Shown: positions 8,705 to 17,083 of the stretch, piece by piece | Layout of the letters: each line of letters begins with the position of its first letter | Position numbering within the stretch: the first letter of the stretch is position 1 | DNA from: an uncultured Eubacteriales bacterium | GTDB lineage: Bacteria; Bacillota; Clostridia; Oscillospirales; UBA644 | Reading direction: 5' to 3' | DNA: 64,000 bases | Assembly: GCA_934501435.1 (NCBI GenBank) | Contig: CAKSTW010000003.1 | Span: forward strand, 1 to 64,000 | The notes under the pieces: model-generated | The model's input: only the letters and a program-made list of their open reading frames with translations | Told to the model about the DNA's origin: nothing | Databases searched by the model: none | Position numbers and translations under genes: made by a program

Positions 8705-9676
8705 TCATCTCAGTTTTTTATAAATTGCCAAAACGGGTTTGGTCAAAAAATACAAATTGCGCGTAACGATACGGAACATTCTGTTCTCCCCTTTTTCCGG
8801 CGGGATATACGATTTTTTCAGTTTTTTAACCTCTTTAATGCACTGTTTTTCAATATTTTTTACACCCTTTGCATTTTTTTCATGGCAACAGGTCAGATAT
8901 GCAAGATCGGCTTTGATCTTTATGTTTTCGGCAAGTTTGCCGAGCTGAGGATATTCCGAATTTACAATTCTTCTTTTTTCTTCTGCAAAGCGCAGGATAT
9001 CAAGGAGTCTGTCGCTGTACGCCGCATGGCTCGCGCTGTTTTCAAGAAAGTAGCAGGAATATACAGCCGTATCCTTTACAGCAACGACAGGTTGTTTCAA
9101 AAACAATTTGAACAGAAAAAAAGAATCTTCGTGAATCTTTTGTCCGACTTCAAACCGTGTGTCCCCCACAAATTCCTTTGAATAAAGTTTTGCGCAGGAA
9201 GAATACGTTGCGGGGTCGTCCTTTACAGCCCCCTCCAACGCAGAAGTTCCCGTCCATAAATAAAAATCCCTGAAGAAATGCTGATCCGAAATTTTATCTC
9301 CGCATACATTCCTTTTACTGCAGACAGAAATATCGGCGTCGGTCTCTGACATCAGGACAGACATTTTTTCGATCGCGTCGACGTCCAGAGTATCGTCAGA
9401 GTCAAGAAATGTAAAAAAAGAACCGTTACAGTTTTCAATACCCAGATTTCTTGCGCTGCTGACCCCCCTGTTTTCACTCTGTATCAGAACTATACGTTTA
9501 TCACCGCAATACTCTTCCCTTACGAGGTCGGCAGTCCCGTCGGACGAGCCGTCGTCGACAACTATCGTTTCTATATTCGGATATGTTTGCGCAAGACAGG
9601 AGTCGACACATCTCTTTATTGTTCTTTCGGCATTATAAGCCGGAATAATAACAGAAACAAGTTCATTTCGTTGCAT
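8705..9676 (-). CDS. Family 2 glycosyltransferase
   Basis: 323 residues. The N-terminal half is a GT-A fold: VSVIIPAYNAERTIKRCVDS, then VVDDGSSDGT and the metal/nucleotide-binding FLDSDDTLD near 95. The C-terminal 130 residues are helical and Lys-rich with no clear membrane segment, so it is probably cytosolic or peripheral. It should transfer a sugar from a nucleotide sugar to a surface glycan or lipid; donor and acceptor cannot be told. The start at 9674-9676 follows AGGAGGAGAACA. It stands alone between its own promoter and terminator with no other polysaccharide genes beside it, so it is not part of a visible capsule locus. Confidence 0.85.
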   Translation of the reverse strand: MQRNELVSVIIPAYNAERTIKRCVDSCLAQTYPNIETIVVDDGSSDGTADLVREEYCGDKRIVLIQSENRGVSSARNLGIENCNGSFFTFLDSDDTLDVDAIEKMSVLMSETDADISVCSKRNVCGDKISDQHFFRDFYLWTGTSALEGAVKDDPATYSSCAKLYSKEFVGDTRFEVGQKIHEDSFFLFKLFLKQPVVAVKDTAVYSCYFLENSASHAAYSDRLLDILRFAEEKRRIVNSEYPQLGKLAENIKIKADLAYLTCCHEKNAKGVKNIEKQCIKEVKKLKKSYIPPEKGENRMFRIVTRNLYFLTKPVLAIYKKLR

Positions 9677-9706
9677 TGTTCTCCTCCTAATGATAAAACT
9701 GTAATC

Positions 9707-9735
9707 AGTTTATCACATAAAGAAGAAAAATGCAA
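9707..9735 (-). promoter_or_regulatory. Probable promoter of the glycosyltransferase gene, with overlapping dyad
   Basis: Minus strand: -35 TTGCAT (9730-9735), 17-bp spacer, -10 TAAACT (9707-9712). An imperfect dyad (GATAAAACTG / CAGTTTATC, about 9692-9714) overlaps the -10 and could be an operator. Confidence 0.5.
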
Positions 9736-9739
9736 GTTT

Positions 9740-10666
9740 TTACTTTTTCACGAAATCGCCGTGCGCCCTGCCGATTATTTCCGAAAGGTCATTTATTCCG
9801 AGTTTTTCCATTACTGCGGGCAGGTCTTTTATTATTTTTTCCGAGACGTAAGGGTCGATAAGATTTGCAGAACCGACCCCCACCGCCGTTGCCCCCGCGA
9901 GCATCATTTCGATAACGTCGTAAGCCGTCGAGACGCCGCCTATCCCGATTATCGGGATTTTGACGGTTTCATAAACCCTGTAAACCATGCCGAGAGCCAG
10001 AGGAAAAAGCGCTTTTCCCGCATATCCCGCAAGCCTGTTCGCAATTATCGGCTTTTTTCTTTTAAGGTCTATTCTCATTCCGACAAGCGTGTTTATCATA
10101 CTAAGACCGTCGGCGCCGCCCTCTTCGCACGCCTTTGCGACGGAAACGATGTCGGTAACGTTCGGCGAAAGTTTCATAAAAACAGGTTTATCGGCGACTG
10201 CTTTTACGGCTTTTGTCACTTCGAAGGCGCTTTCCGGGTCTGTGCCGAAAGAAAGTCCGTTTTTCACATTCGGACAACTGATATTGATTTCAAAAATGCC
10301 TATCTGCTCTTTTCCGCGAAATTTTTCAACAACGCTTACATATTCGGGAATTTCAAACCCGCTGACGTTTGCGATCACTTTTTTATTGAAATATTTTTTC
10401 ATTTCGGGAAGTTCGCAGGACAGCACATGGTCGACCCCGGGATTCTGAAGCCCTATCGAAAGCAAAATTCCCGTATTGCCGTCCGCAATTCTCGGGGTCG
10501 GATTTCCGAACCGCGCTTTTGCGGTCGTAGTCTTGAAAGAAAAGGAGCCGAGGATATTTATATCGTAAAGTTCGGCAAATTCCCTGCCGTAGCCGAAAGT
10601 TCCGCTTGTCGGAATAATCGGATTATCAAGGGTAAGCCCCGCAAGACAGACTTTTGTATTCACCAT
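9740..10666 (-). CDS. pyrD: Dihydroorotate dehydrogenase B, catalytic subunit
   Basis: 308 residues, usual for class 1B. It oxidises dihydroorotate to orotate (fourth step of pyrimidine synthesis) on FMN, passing electrons through PyrK to NAD+. Visible motifs are TSGTFGYGREF near the N-terminus, EINISCPNVK with the class 1 catalytic Cys near 129, and the FMN-phosphate region GIGGVSTAYDV...GATAVGVGSAN near 245-280. The start at 10664-10666 follows GGGAGGAGATAAT and overlaps the end of pyrK by 7 nt, indicating coupled translation of the heterotetramer. No other pyr genes and no PyrR attenuator are visible here. Confidence 0.95.
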   Translation of the reverse strand: MVNTKVCLAGLTLDNPIIPTSGTFGYGREFAELYDINILGSFSFKTTTAKARFGNPTPRIADGNTGILLSIGLQNPGVDHVLSCELPEMKKYFNKKVIANVSGFEIPEYVSVVEKFRGKEQIGIFEINISCPNVKNGLSFGTDPESAFEVTKAVKAVADKPVFMKLSPNVTDIVSVAKACEEGGADGLSMINTLVGMRIDLKRKKPIIANRLAGYAGKALFPLALGMVYRVYETVKIPIIGIGGVSTAYDVIEMMLAGATAVGVGSANLIDPYVSEKIIKDLPAVMEKLGINDLSEIIGRAHGDFVKK

Positions 10667-11388
10667 ATTATCTCCTCCCTTTTGAAGACGGGACCTTCCC
10701 TGCAGACTCTTTTACCTCCCGACTTCGTCATAACGGAACACCCCATACATGCTCCGAAACCGCACCCCATCTTCTCTTCAAAACTGTATTCTCCCGAAGC
10801 AGAAACAATTTTTTCCATTGCCCGGAACATGGCTTTCGGTCCGCAGGCATAGAAATATGAGTACGGAATATCCCGAAGTTTATCGGTAACAAGTCCCCTT
10901 TCGCCGGTCGTCCCGTCGGCGGTCATTATATAGACTTTTGCGCCCGTTTCTTCGAATTTTTCTTTATAAAAAACGTCTTTTGCCGAGTTAAAACCAAGGA
11001 TCGCGGTCGGCGTTTTCCTCTCTTTTATCAGTTCTTTACAGAGTTTATACAGCGGCGGAACGCCCACTCCCCCGCCGACAAGCACGGGGGTTTGCCCCGA
11101 CGCCGAAAGGTCAAAACCGTTTCCGAGTCCCGCAAGTATATCAAGACTGTTTCCCGACGGAACCCCCGACAGCGTTTCCGTACCCTTGCCGACGACCTTA
11201 TAAACAACGGTAAGAGAATTGCCGTCGCTGTCACAGACGGATATCGGGCGGCGGAGATAGCAGCCGTCGACCTTAATATTTACAAATTGTCCCGACCTCA
11301 TATCGGGAACATTTCCCGAAAGCCGCATTTCATAAATTCCGTCGGCTATATTTTCATTGCTTTCGATCTTAAGAAATACCTGTTCCAT
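10660..11388 (-). CDS. pyrK: Dihydroorotate dehydrogenase B, electron-transfer subunit
   Basis: 242 residues. It is a ferredoxin-reductase-like FAD/[2Fe-2S] protein carrying electrons from PyrD to NAD+. The FAD-binding RRPISVCD is at 46-53, the NAD-binding VGGGVGVPPLY at 104-114, and four cluster cysteines are at 209, 214, 217 and 229 (CGFGACMGC ... VCREGP). The start at 11386-11388 follows CGGAGG. It is first in a two-gene operon with pyrD. Confidence 0.95.
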   Translation of the reverse strand: MEQVFLKIESNENIADGIYEMRLSGNVPDMRSGQFVNIKVDGCYLRRPISVCDSDGNSLTVVYKVVGKGTETLSGVPSGNSLDILAGLGNGFDLSASGQTPVLVGGGVGVPPLYKLCKELIKERKTPTAILGFNSAKDVFYKEKFEETGAKVYIMTADGTTGERGLVTDKLRDIPYSYFYACGPKAMFRAMEKIVSASGEYSFEEKMGCGFGACMGCSVMTKSGGKRVCREGPVFKREEIIW

Positions 11389-11424
11389 AGTCGCCTCCGT
11401 TTTTATCTATTATCTCCGTAAAGG

Positions 11425-11464
11425 CAAAAAAAATTCCCCTTCCGCATTGCTGCGGAAAGGGAAA
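11425..11464 (-). terminator. Terminator of the oleate hydratase gene
   Basis: Minus strand: stem TTCCCTTTCCGCA / TGCGGAAGGGGAA with loop GCAA, then eight T. It starts about 12 nt after the stop. Confidence 0.85.
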
Positions 11465-11475
11465 TAATTCAGGGC

Positions 11476-13269
11476 TTATTTTATAAGTCCGCTTTCTTTT
11501 AAGAGGATTTCGATATCCGTTCCTTTGACTTTTTTCATCAGAATTTTCAACGCTTCCTTTTCGCCGAAGGAAAGTTTGATGTCGGTTATCGGTTTTTTGT
11601 CTATTGCATAGTAGCAGGCGCGGAGAAGTTCTCTGACGTCATATTTGCTTCCCCAGACTTCGGGAACGCCGCGGTCGACATTAAGAAGGGTGTAAACGGC
11701 TTCCATACCGGTTCTGATGGAATATTCGGTGGTGAATATCGTGTCTCTCGGAGTTTCGGCAAACTGACCGAGGAACGCGAAGTTTACGGAGCCTTCGGGA
11801 ACGACGAGAGGTCTGTCCTCTTTCTTTCTCGGCTGGAAGAACGCGTTGATATAAGGCATAAAGCAGGTCGTCGTGTTGCAGGCGGTCGCCGCGAGATTAT
11901 CAATTTCGGAAACGGGAACGCCGATATGATAGAGCCATTCGCGGCAGACTTCTTCGCCGGTGCAGTCTCTCATCGCTTTCTTTACATAGTTGCCTTCTTT
12001 ATTCGTATTGAGAGCATAGACCCAGATAAGGACGTCGTTTTTATTCTGGGACTTAAACTGCGGCTGACGGTTTATCGTCCAGGAAAGATACCAGTTATCG
12101 ACGCTGTCCTTTACGGTGACGATACCGCCGGTGGTCACTTTTCCCGCTCTCGGGTCTCTCTTGCAGATATTCATTATATGCTTTATGATATTTTCGTCAG
12201 ACGTCTGAACGGTCGCGCTCATCCAGTTCGTCGCTTCGGTGTCACCGCAGAATTTATCGGGGTTTCCGAATTCTCCGTTTTCAGCCTGAGCCGCGATATT
12301 CTTCCAGAGATCCCATGATTCGCCTTTTCCGTTTTCAACTTTCGAAAGGTCGGGAGCGTGAGTCTGGTCGCCGTAGCAGGAAGTATCGGTGCAGCAGCCG
12401 TTTGTAATAAATACAAGGTCGTTTTCGGTAAGATTTATTTCCTTTTTCTCACCGTTTTGCAGATATTCTATCTTTTCGGCAACCTTTTTGCCGTCTTTAT
12501 GAGAAATTACGACATTCTTAACGTCGATTCCGTATTCGACGGTAACGCCGTGAGCCTCAAGATATTTGACGAGCGGCAGAATCATGCTTTCGTACTGATT
12601 GTATTTTGTAAAACGAAGAGCGCTGAAATCAGGAAGTCCGTCTATATGATGAACGTATCTGCAAAGATAACGTTTCATTTCAAGAGCGCTCGACCAACGC
12701 TGGAAAGCGAACATCGTCTGCCAATAGAGCCAGAAGTTTGTCTCCCAGAAGCTGTCGGGAAGAACATCTGAAATTTTCTTATCTTCAAGGTCTTTTTCAG
12801 GGGTTATAAAGAGTTTGGAAAGAGCGAGCGCCGATTCTTTGTCAAGAGTGAATTTCTTATCGGTATGAGCGTCCTTGCCGCAATCTACGGACGCGCGGCA
12901 GAGCGAATAGTTCGGGTCGTGCTTGTTGAGCCAATAATATTCGTCGAGAACGGAAACTCCCGGTGTTTCTATTGACGGAACATCTCTGAACATATCCCAC
13001 ATAACTTCGAAATGGTTGTCCATTTCTCTGCCGCCTCTCATATAGAAGCCTTTGGTTATGTCTTTTCTTCCGTCGCAGCTGCCGCCCGCAAGGTCGAGTT
13101 TTTCGAGAAGATGTATTCTGTCGCCTTTCATCTGACCGTCGCGGACAAGATAGAACGCTGCGGAAAGTCCCGCAAGACCGGTACCTATAATGTACGCCGA
13201 TTTGTTATCTACGCCCTCGGGTTTTTCCGGATGAGCGAAAGCCTCATAAGTTCCTGCCGAATAATACAT
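11476..13269 (-). CDS. ohyA: Oleate hydratase
   Basis: 597 residues, within the family range. This FAD enzyme adds water to the cis-9 double bond of oleate and related unsaturated fatty acids to give 10-hydroxy acids, a detoxification reaction common in gut Firmicutes. Seen are the Rossmann motif IIGTGLAGLSAAFYLV near 27, the FAD loop GGREMDNHFEVMWDMFRD near 78-95 and the C-terminal EYSIRTGMEAVYTLL. I place the start at the ATG at 13267-13269 (MYYSAGTYEAF), which has GGAGGTAATCTGT before it. The reading frame is open for 51 more codons upstream, but that stretch contains the promoter and is not conserved-looking protein. Single-gene unit with clear promoter and terminator. Confidence 0.95.
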   Translation of the reverse strand: MYYSAGTYEAFAHPEKPEGVDNKSAYIIGTGLAGLSAAFYLVRDGQMKGDRIHLLEKLDLAGGSCDGRKDITKGFYMRGGREMDNHFEVMWDMFRDVPSIETPGVSVLDEYYWLNKHDPNYSLCRASVDCGKDAHTDKKFTLDKESALALSKLFITPEKDLEDKKISDVLPDSFWETNFWLYWQTMFAFQRWSSALEMKRYLCRYVHHIDGLPDFSALRFTKYNQYESMILPLVKYLEAHGVTVEYGIDVKNVVISHKDGKKVAEKIEYLQNGEKKEINLTENDLVFITNGCCTDTSCYGDQTHAPDLSKVENGKGESWDLWKNIAAQAENGEFGNPDKFCGDTEATNWMSATVQTSDENIIKHIMNICKRDPRAGKVTTGGIVTVKDSVDNWYLSWTINRQPQFKSQNKNDVLIWVYALNTNKEGNYVKKAMRDCTGEEVCREWLYHIGVPVSEIDNLAATACNTTTCFMPYINAFFQPRKKEDRPLVVPEGSVNFAFLGQFAETPRDTIFTTEYSIRTGMEAVYTLLNVDRGVPEVWGSKYDVRELLRACYYAIDKKPITDIKLSFGEKEALKILMKKVKGTDIEILLKESGLIK

Positions 13270-13312
13270 ACAGATTACCTCCGTTTTTTTGTTTTTTTCT
13301 TTTTCTGTCTGT

Positions 13313-13341
13313 ATTATAACCCGCAAAAACAAAAACATCAA
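13313..13341 (-). promoter_or_regulatory. Sigma-A promoter of ohyA
   Basis: Minus strand: -35 TTGATG (13336-13341), 17-bp spacer, -10 TATAAT (13313-13318). It directly follows the terminator of the upstream operon. Confidence 0.7.
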
Positions 13342-13350
13342 CAGACAAAA

Positions 13351-13387
13351 AAAGCCCGACGACCGAAATTCGGACACCGGACTTTTT
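13351..13387 (-). terminator. Terminator of the SbcD/SbcC-like operon
   Basis: Minus strand: AGTCCG pairs with CGGGCT (one G-T pair), with an inner CCGAATTTCGG palindrome, followed by seven T. Confidence 0.7.
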
Positions 13388-13426
13388 ATGCATAAATTTC
13401 TGACACTTGCAGCCGTTTGCACAAAA

Positions 13427-15904
13427 TCAAAGTTTTCGGCTCTCGTGGCAGGTAAGGTATATTATCTGAAACGTCTCCGACAGTTTATTAAGAAGTTTCT
13501 TTACTCTCTCAAAACGCGTCCCGTCGAGCGCGACGAAAGGATCGTCAAGAATTATAAACGGTTTTTCATCGGGATACATATTGTCGATAAGCGCCATTCT
13601 GAAACAAAAAGCACAGAGACTTTTTTCTCCCGAACTCAGATATTTTTCGCTCCGCATAAGCCCCTCTTTTTCGAAAGAAATATCGAAATCTTCGGAGATC
13701 ATTATATTTTCTCCGACAACTTCCCCGAAAGTTCCGGAATACTCCGTAAAATTGTTTTTGACCGGCAAAATATATCTGTTTTTCAGTGCTTTATCCGCTT
13801 TTATAAGCATTTTTGCCGTTGTTTCTATCAGAGAAAACTCTCTGCAATATTTTTCGAGAGTTTCCTCCGCCGCTTCTTTTTCGGCTGTTATTCCGTCGTT
13901 TTCCTCAAGATAAGTTTCGGCTCCCGCAACGGTGCTTTCGAGACTGCTTCTGTTTTTTCGCAGTTCGGAAAGCGTTGTTTCGACGGAAGTCTTTTCCTCT
14001 TCCGAAAAGACGGGCTCTGTCTCCGTAAGGTTTTCCGCTTTTCTGTACGCCTCGGCTTTTTTCGCCTGCTCCTCCGCGGTTTTAAGCGCGTTTGCGAACT
14101 TTTCGCAGTCTTTTCTGAAATCGGGAAGAGACGTTTCGGCGTTTTCAAAATCAAGTCCGTATTTCCGACAGAATGAAAGAAGAAACTCTTTTTTCGCGGA
14201 GATATCCGCGCGGAGAGAAATGTCGCGGCGTTCGTTTCCCTCTTTTGCCTTTGACAAAGCCCCGTATTCCGCGATATCGGAACGGAGTTTCGCCATTGAC
14301 AGAGACGGTTTAGCCTCGGTAATTCCGTATTTTTCAAAGAAACCGAAAACTGCCGCTTTTTCTTTTGACAGCGTTTTTTCCGCAGCGGCGACCGCCTTTT
14401 TGTTTCTTTCGTTTTCTTCGATTTCCGAAAGGAACGCTTCCGTCGAATATTCGACTCCCCTTTCGGCGCTTTTTCCGTATACCGCAAGTATTTTTCCTAT
14501 TTTTATTTCGGTGTCGTCAAGTTTTTTTCTTTTTTGTTCCTTTTCGGGGTTTTTTATCTCCGAGCCGGACATATCCGTTTTTTTGCTTAAATATAAAAAG
14601 CCCGTAAGCAGAATTCCGACACCGCCGACAATCGACAGCCCGACGCCGACGGGAACGGAAAAGAAGAAAGAAAAAACGCCCGAAAGTAAGATAACAAGCG
14701 AAATTATCGCCGCAATAACAAACTTCGTTTTCGGAAGTTTTTTGCCGACAGACAGATATTCCGCGGTGTTTTCATATTCTTTTTTTGCGGTCTCATATTC
14801 TTTTTTCGCCGAAGAAATTTCGGGAAGTGCGGTTTCGGGTATTTCCGTGATCTTCGCTTTTTTCTCTTTTAATTCGGCGGAAAGCAACGCGTCGGAAGTG
14901 ATTTTTTCCTGCATTTCGTCCAGTTTTTCCGCTGTCGGAACGCCGTCCGAAAACTCTTTTGAAAGTTCGGAAAATCTCAGGTTTTCTTCTTCGGTAAGTA
15001 TAACCGTCTTACCGGAAAGAAGAGCTTTATATTCGGAAAAAGTATTCTCCGCAATGCGGCAGTCGTCAGGTGTCGGCAGCAAAATTCCGTTATATTTCGC
15101 GCTGACGCTCTCCGCCGCTTTCTTTTCCGAAAGAGCGCTTTCTTCAAGCATACGGAAAGTTTTCCACGCCTTGAGCCTGACTTCGCTTTTCTGCAGTTCG
15201 CCGAGCCGCTTTTCCCGGGCGGATATCTCTTTATTTATTGCTTCAAGTTCGGAATATCTATCGGGCAATGCATCTCTTAACCTGTTTATTCCGTCCTCTT
15301 TTTGGGAAAGAACGTCGATTTTTCTCTTTTGCTCCGCAATAAGCCCTTCGTTTCCTCTTTTTTTATATTTTTTTGCTTTGTCGTCAAGTCTTTTAAGTGC
15401 TGCTGAAACTCCGCTTTCATCCGTTCCCGAAACAAAATTTCCGAGTTTCGATTTTATGCTGTCGTTCGGTTTTATCTCCGTTTCTTCCGAACCGATGAAC
15501 GCCGTCCGCTCGAAAGCCGCCCTGTCGACGCCGAGGAAAAACTCGCCTATCTTATCTGCGGGAAAAGGAAATTCGTTTTCGTTTTTATATACGCAGACAA
15601 AGTCCCCTTTTTCGCTTTTTTCGTCGAAAGTCCGCTCTATTTTATACGTATCGCCGTTCTTTTCAAAAACGATATTTCCGCCGAACCGTCCGCCGTCAAA
15701 CGGAAAGAAATGCTTTCTGTCGACAAAATCGACGGTATTGACCCTATAAGCGTCAAGCCCGTAGAACATCGCCTTTATAAAAGACGCGAGAGTCGTTTTC
15801 CCGAAGCCGTTTTTTTCGAAAATGACAGTCGTGTCTTTTCCGAAATCAATCTGTTTTTTTCTTGCGGCGCCGTAACCGTCCATATAGCACGAGATAAGTC
15901 TCAA
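13427..15904 (-). CDS. SbcC/YhaN-like AAA ATPase with internal membrane segment
   Basis: About 825 residues. It has a split ABC-type ATPase of the SMC/Rad50 family: Walker A EKNGFGKTTLAS near 29-40, long Glu/Lys-rich coiled coils, and signature plus Walker B (YLSSGEKSLCAF ... FIILDDPFVALD) near 760-795. In the middle of the coiled coil (about 385-440) are two hydrophobic segments separated by VPVGVG. This is a feature of YhaN-type proteins rather than classic SbcC, so the complex may be membrane-tethered. I set the start at TTG 15902-15904 (LRLISCYMDGYG): AAAGGAGATAG precedes it and it lies 4 nt after the upstream stop. The reading frame continues 10 codons further but would overlap that gene. 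It should partner the phosphoesterase upstream in DNA end processing. Confidence 0.85.
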   Translation of the reverse strand: MRLISCYMDGYGAARKKQIDFGKDTTVIFEKNGFGKTTLASFIKAMFYGLDAYRVNTVDFVDRKHFFPFDGGRFGGNIVFEKNGDTYKIERTFDEKSEKGDFVCVYKNENEFPFPADKIGEFFLGVDRAAFERTAFIGSEETEIKPNDSIKSKLGNFVSGTDESGVSAALKRLDDKAKKYKKRGNEGLIAEQKRKIDVLSQKEDGINRLRDALPDRYSELEAINKEISAREKRLGELQKSEVRLKAWKTFRMLEESALSEKKAAESVSAKYNGILLPTPDDCRIAENTFSEYKALLSGKTVILTEEENLRFSELSKEFSDGVPTAEKLDEMQEKITSDALLSAELKEKKAKITEIPETALPEISSAKKEYETAKKEYENTAEYLSVGKKLPKTKFVIAAIISLVILLSGVFSFFFSVPVGVGLSIVGGVGILLTGFLYLSKKTDMSGSEIKNPEKEQKRKKLDDTEIKIGKILAVYGKSAERGVEYSTEAFLSEIEENERNKKAVAAAEKTLSKEKAAVFGFFEKYGITEAKPSLSMAKLRSDIAEYGALSKAKEGNERRDISLRADISAKKEFLLSFCRKYGLDFENAETSLPDFRKDCEKFANALKTAEEQAKKAEAYRKAENLTETEPVFSEEEKTSVETTLSELRKNRSSLESTVAGAETYLEENDGITAEKEAAEETLEKYCREFSLIETTAKMLIKADKALKNRYILPVKNNFTEYSGTFGEVVGENIMISEDFDISFEKEGLMRSEKYLSSGEKSLCAFCFRMALIDNMYPDEKPFIILDDPFVALDGTRFERVKKLLNKLSETFQIIYLTCHESRKL

Positions 15905-15908
15905 AATT

Positions 15909-16952
15909 CTATCTCCTTTCCGAAAGAGCGGCAAGTCCGCACCTGATTATTTCCGCTTTTTCTTCGTCACTAAGGTCGCTTGCCGTTACGGTTCGGACGA
16001 ATTCCCCGCGGACCGAAATATCGTTTTCAAAGGCTTTTATGTCTATTTTTTTCGAGGTCTTATCCTTTACCGAGACAAAAAAACAGCAGTCGGCAAGATA
16101 TGTTTCGACGGAGGAGACGGAAAGTCCCGTTTCGAAGGAGACTTCGCCGACAAGATTTATGCGGTAGATGTTATTTTTGTCGAAAGAGACCTGTTCCCCG
16201 ACTTTTTTATATGCCTCGTAATGGTTTGAAACACCCGAAACATCGACGTTTTCTTCGACTATTTTTCTCTTTGCGAAAGGAACGAACTCTGTCTTAAGTC
16301 CGTTTTCGGTATCTATCAGAATAAAACCGTGTTCCCCCGGTTCGTCGAAACCTCTCCCCTCAAGACAGCCGCAATAGGCGTAAAAGCCGCGTCCGTCGAG
16401 TTTTCCCGCCTGAGGTTTGTGGACGTGTCCGAGCGCCAGATAATCTATATTTTTTTCGCGGAGACGCCTCAGGTTTATATCGGAGGCGCCATCCCCGACC
16501 TGTCCGTGCAGAGTCACGATATTTATACCGTCCGACGGCAGAGAAAGGGCGGCATAAAGAGAAACAATGTTGCTCTGCGTTATCTCCGCTCCCGTTATAT
16601 TCACGTTCCCGTAGGAATAGGTCGTCCAGCCGTCGGAAAACGTCTTCAGATTTTCCGGAGTTTCCCCGCCGAAAGAGTTTATATCGTGGTTTCCGCGGAG
16701 ATACAGAAAATCTATATCGGGATTATCCGCAACGACGCCGAAGAAAAAGTCCTTGTCTTTTCTGAAAGGTCTGTCCGAATCGAAAAGATCTCCCGCGATA
16801 ATGATTGCGGAAACGCCGTTTTCCTTTGCGTATTCCGTCATTTTTAAGAATGTGTTCCTGATTTCATTTTTTCTCTCGTCGGCAAGGCTTTTCGGGTGCA
16901 GCGAGTCAATTTTTGAGCCGAGATGAATGTCGGCAGTATGAATTATCTTCAT
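15909..16952 (-). CDS. SbcD/YhaO-like DNA repair metallophosphoesterase
   Basis: 347 residues. The Mre11/SbcD nuclease motifs are all present: HTADIHLG (5-12), AGDLFDSDRP near 54, RGNHDIN near 90, TLHGQVGD near 150 and LGHVHKPQ near 183. It should be the Mn-dependent nuclease subunit that acts on DNA ends and hairpins with the ATPase encoded just downstream (4-nt gap). The C-terminal 100 residues resemble the capping region of YhaO. The ATG at 16950-16952 follows GAGGTGG. Its transcript begins with a sequence arm shared with the 57-kb repeat leader. Confidence 0.88.
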   Translation of the reverse strand: MKIIHTADIHLGSKIDSLHPKSLADERKNEIRNTFLKMTEYAKENGVSAIIIAGDLFDSDRPFRKDKDFFFGVVADNPDIDFLYLRGNHDINSFGGETPENLKTFSDGWTTYSYGNVNITGAEITQSNIVSLYAALSLPSDGINIVTLHGQVGDGASDINLRRLREKNIDYLALGHVHKPQAGKLDGRGFYAYCGCLEGRGFDEPGEHGFILIDTENGLKTEFVPFAKRKIVEENVDVSGVSNHYEAYKKVGEQVSFDKNNIYRINLVGEVSFETGLSVSSVETYLADCCFFVSVKDKTSKKIDIKAFENDISVRGEFVRTVTASDLSDEEKAEIIRCGLAALSERR

Positions 16953-16992
16953 TTTCCACCTCAGAATTGTTACTGTTCAGGCAAAACAGAAT

Positions 16993-17017
16993 CAATAAGA
17001 GTTCGATTCCGCTCTGC
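16993..17017 (-). repeat. Leader arm shared with the 57-kb repeat element
   Basis: Minus strand, starting about where transcription should begin: GCAGAG, four variable bases, then a TCGAACTCTTAT core. The same GCAGAG...TCGAACTCTTAT arm starts the leader of the PHP gene at 57 kb. Only one arm is present here, so it may be a remnant or an operator. Confidence 0.55.
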
Positions 17018-17021
17018 TTAC

Positions 17022-17050
17022 AGTATATCACAACATACAGGAAAAATCAA
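17022..17050 (-). promoter_or_regulatory. Promoter of the SbcD/SbcC-like operon
   Basis: Minus strand: -35 TTGATT (17045-17050), 17-bp spacer, -10 TATACT (17022-17027). Confidence 0.65.
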
Positions 17051-17080
17051 TTATCGCCGCGCATAAAATACGCGGCGACT
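17041..17080 (-). terminator. Terminator of the amidohydrolase gene
   Basis: Minus strand: GTCGCCGCG-TATTTTATG-CGCGGCGAT hairpin, then ATTGATTTTT. The T tract is interrupted and overlaps the -35 of the next operon. Confidence 0.65.
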
Positions 17081-17083
17081 TTC

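Noticed and set aside
13270..13422. 51-codon N-terminal extension of oleate hydratase
   Set aside because: It contains the promoter and the upstream terminator; a good ribosome binding site precedes the downstream ATG at 13269.
13932..15749. 605-codon open frame on the plus strand
   Set aside because: Antisense to the SbcC-like ATPase; a low-complexity Ser/Phe-rich translation mirrors Glu/Lys codons of the coiled coil.
16993..17017. SOS (LexA) box before the SbcD-like gene
   Set aside because: Only a CGAAC half-site is present; the required GTTCG-type second half is missing.
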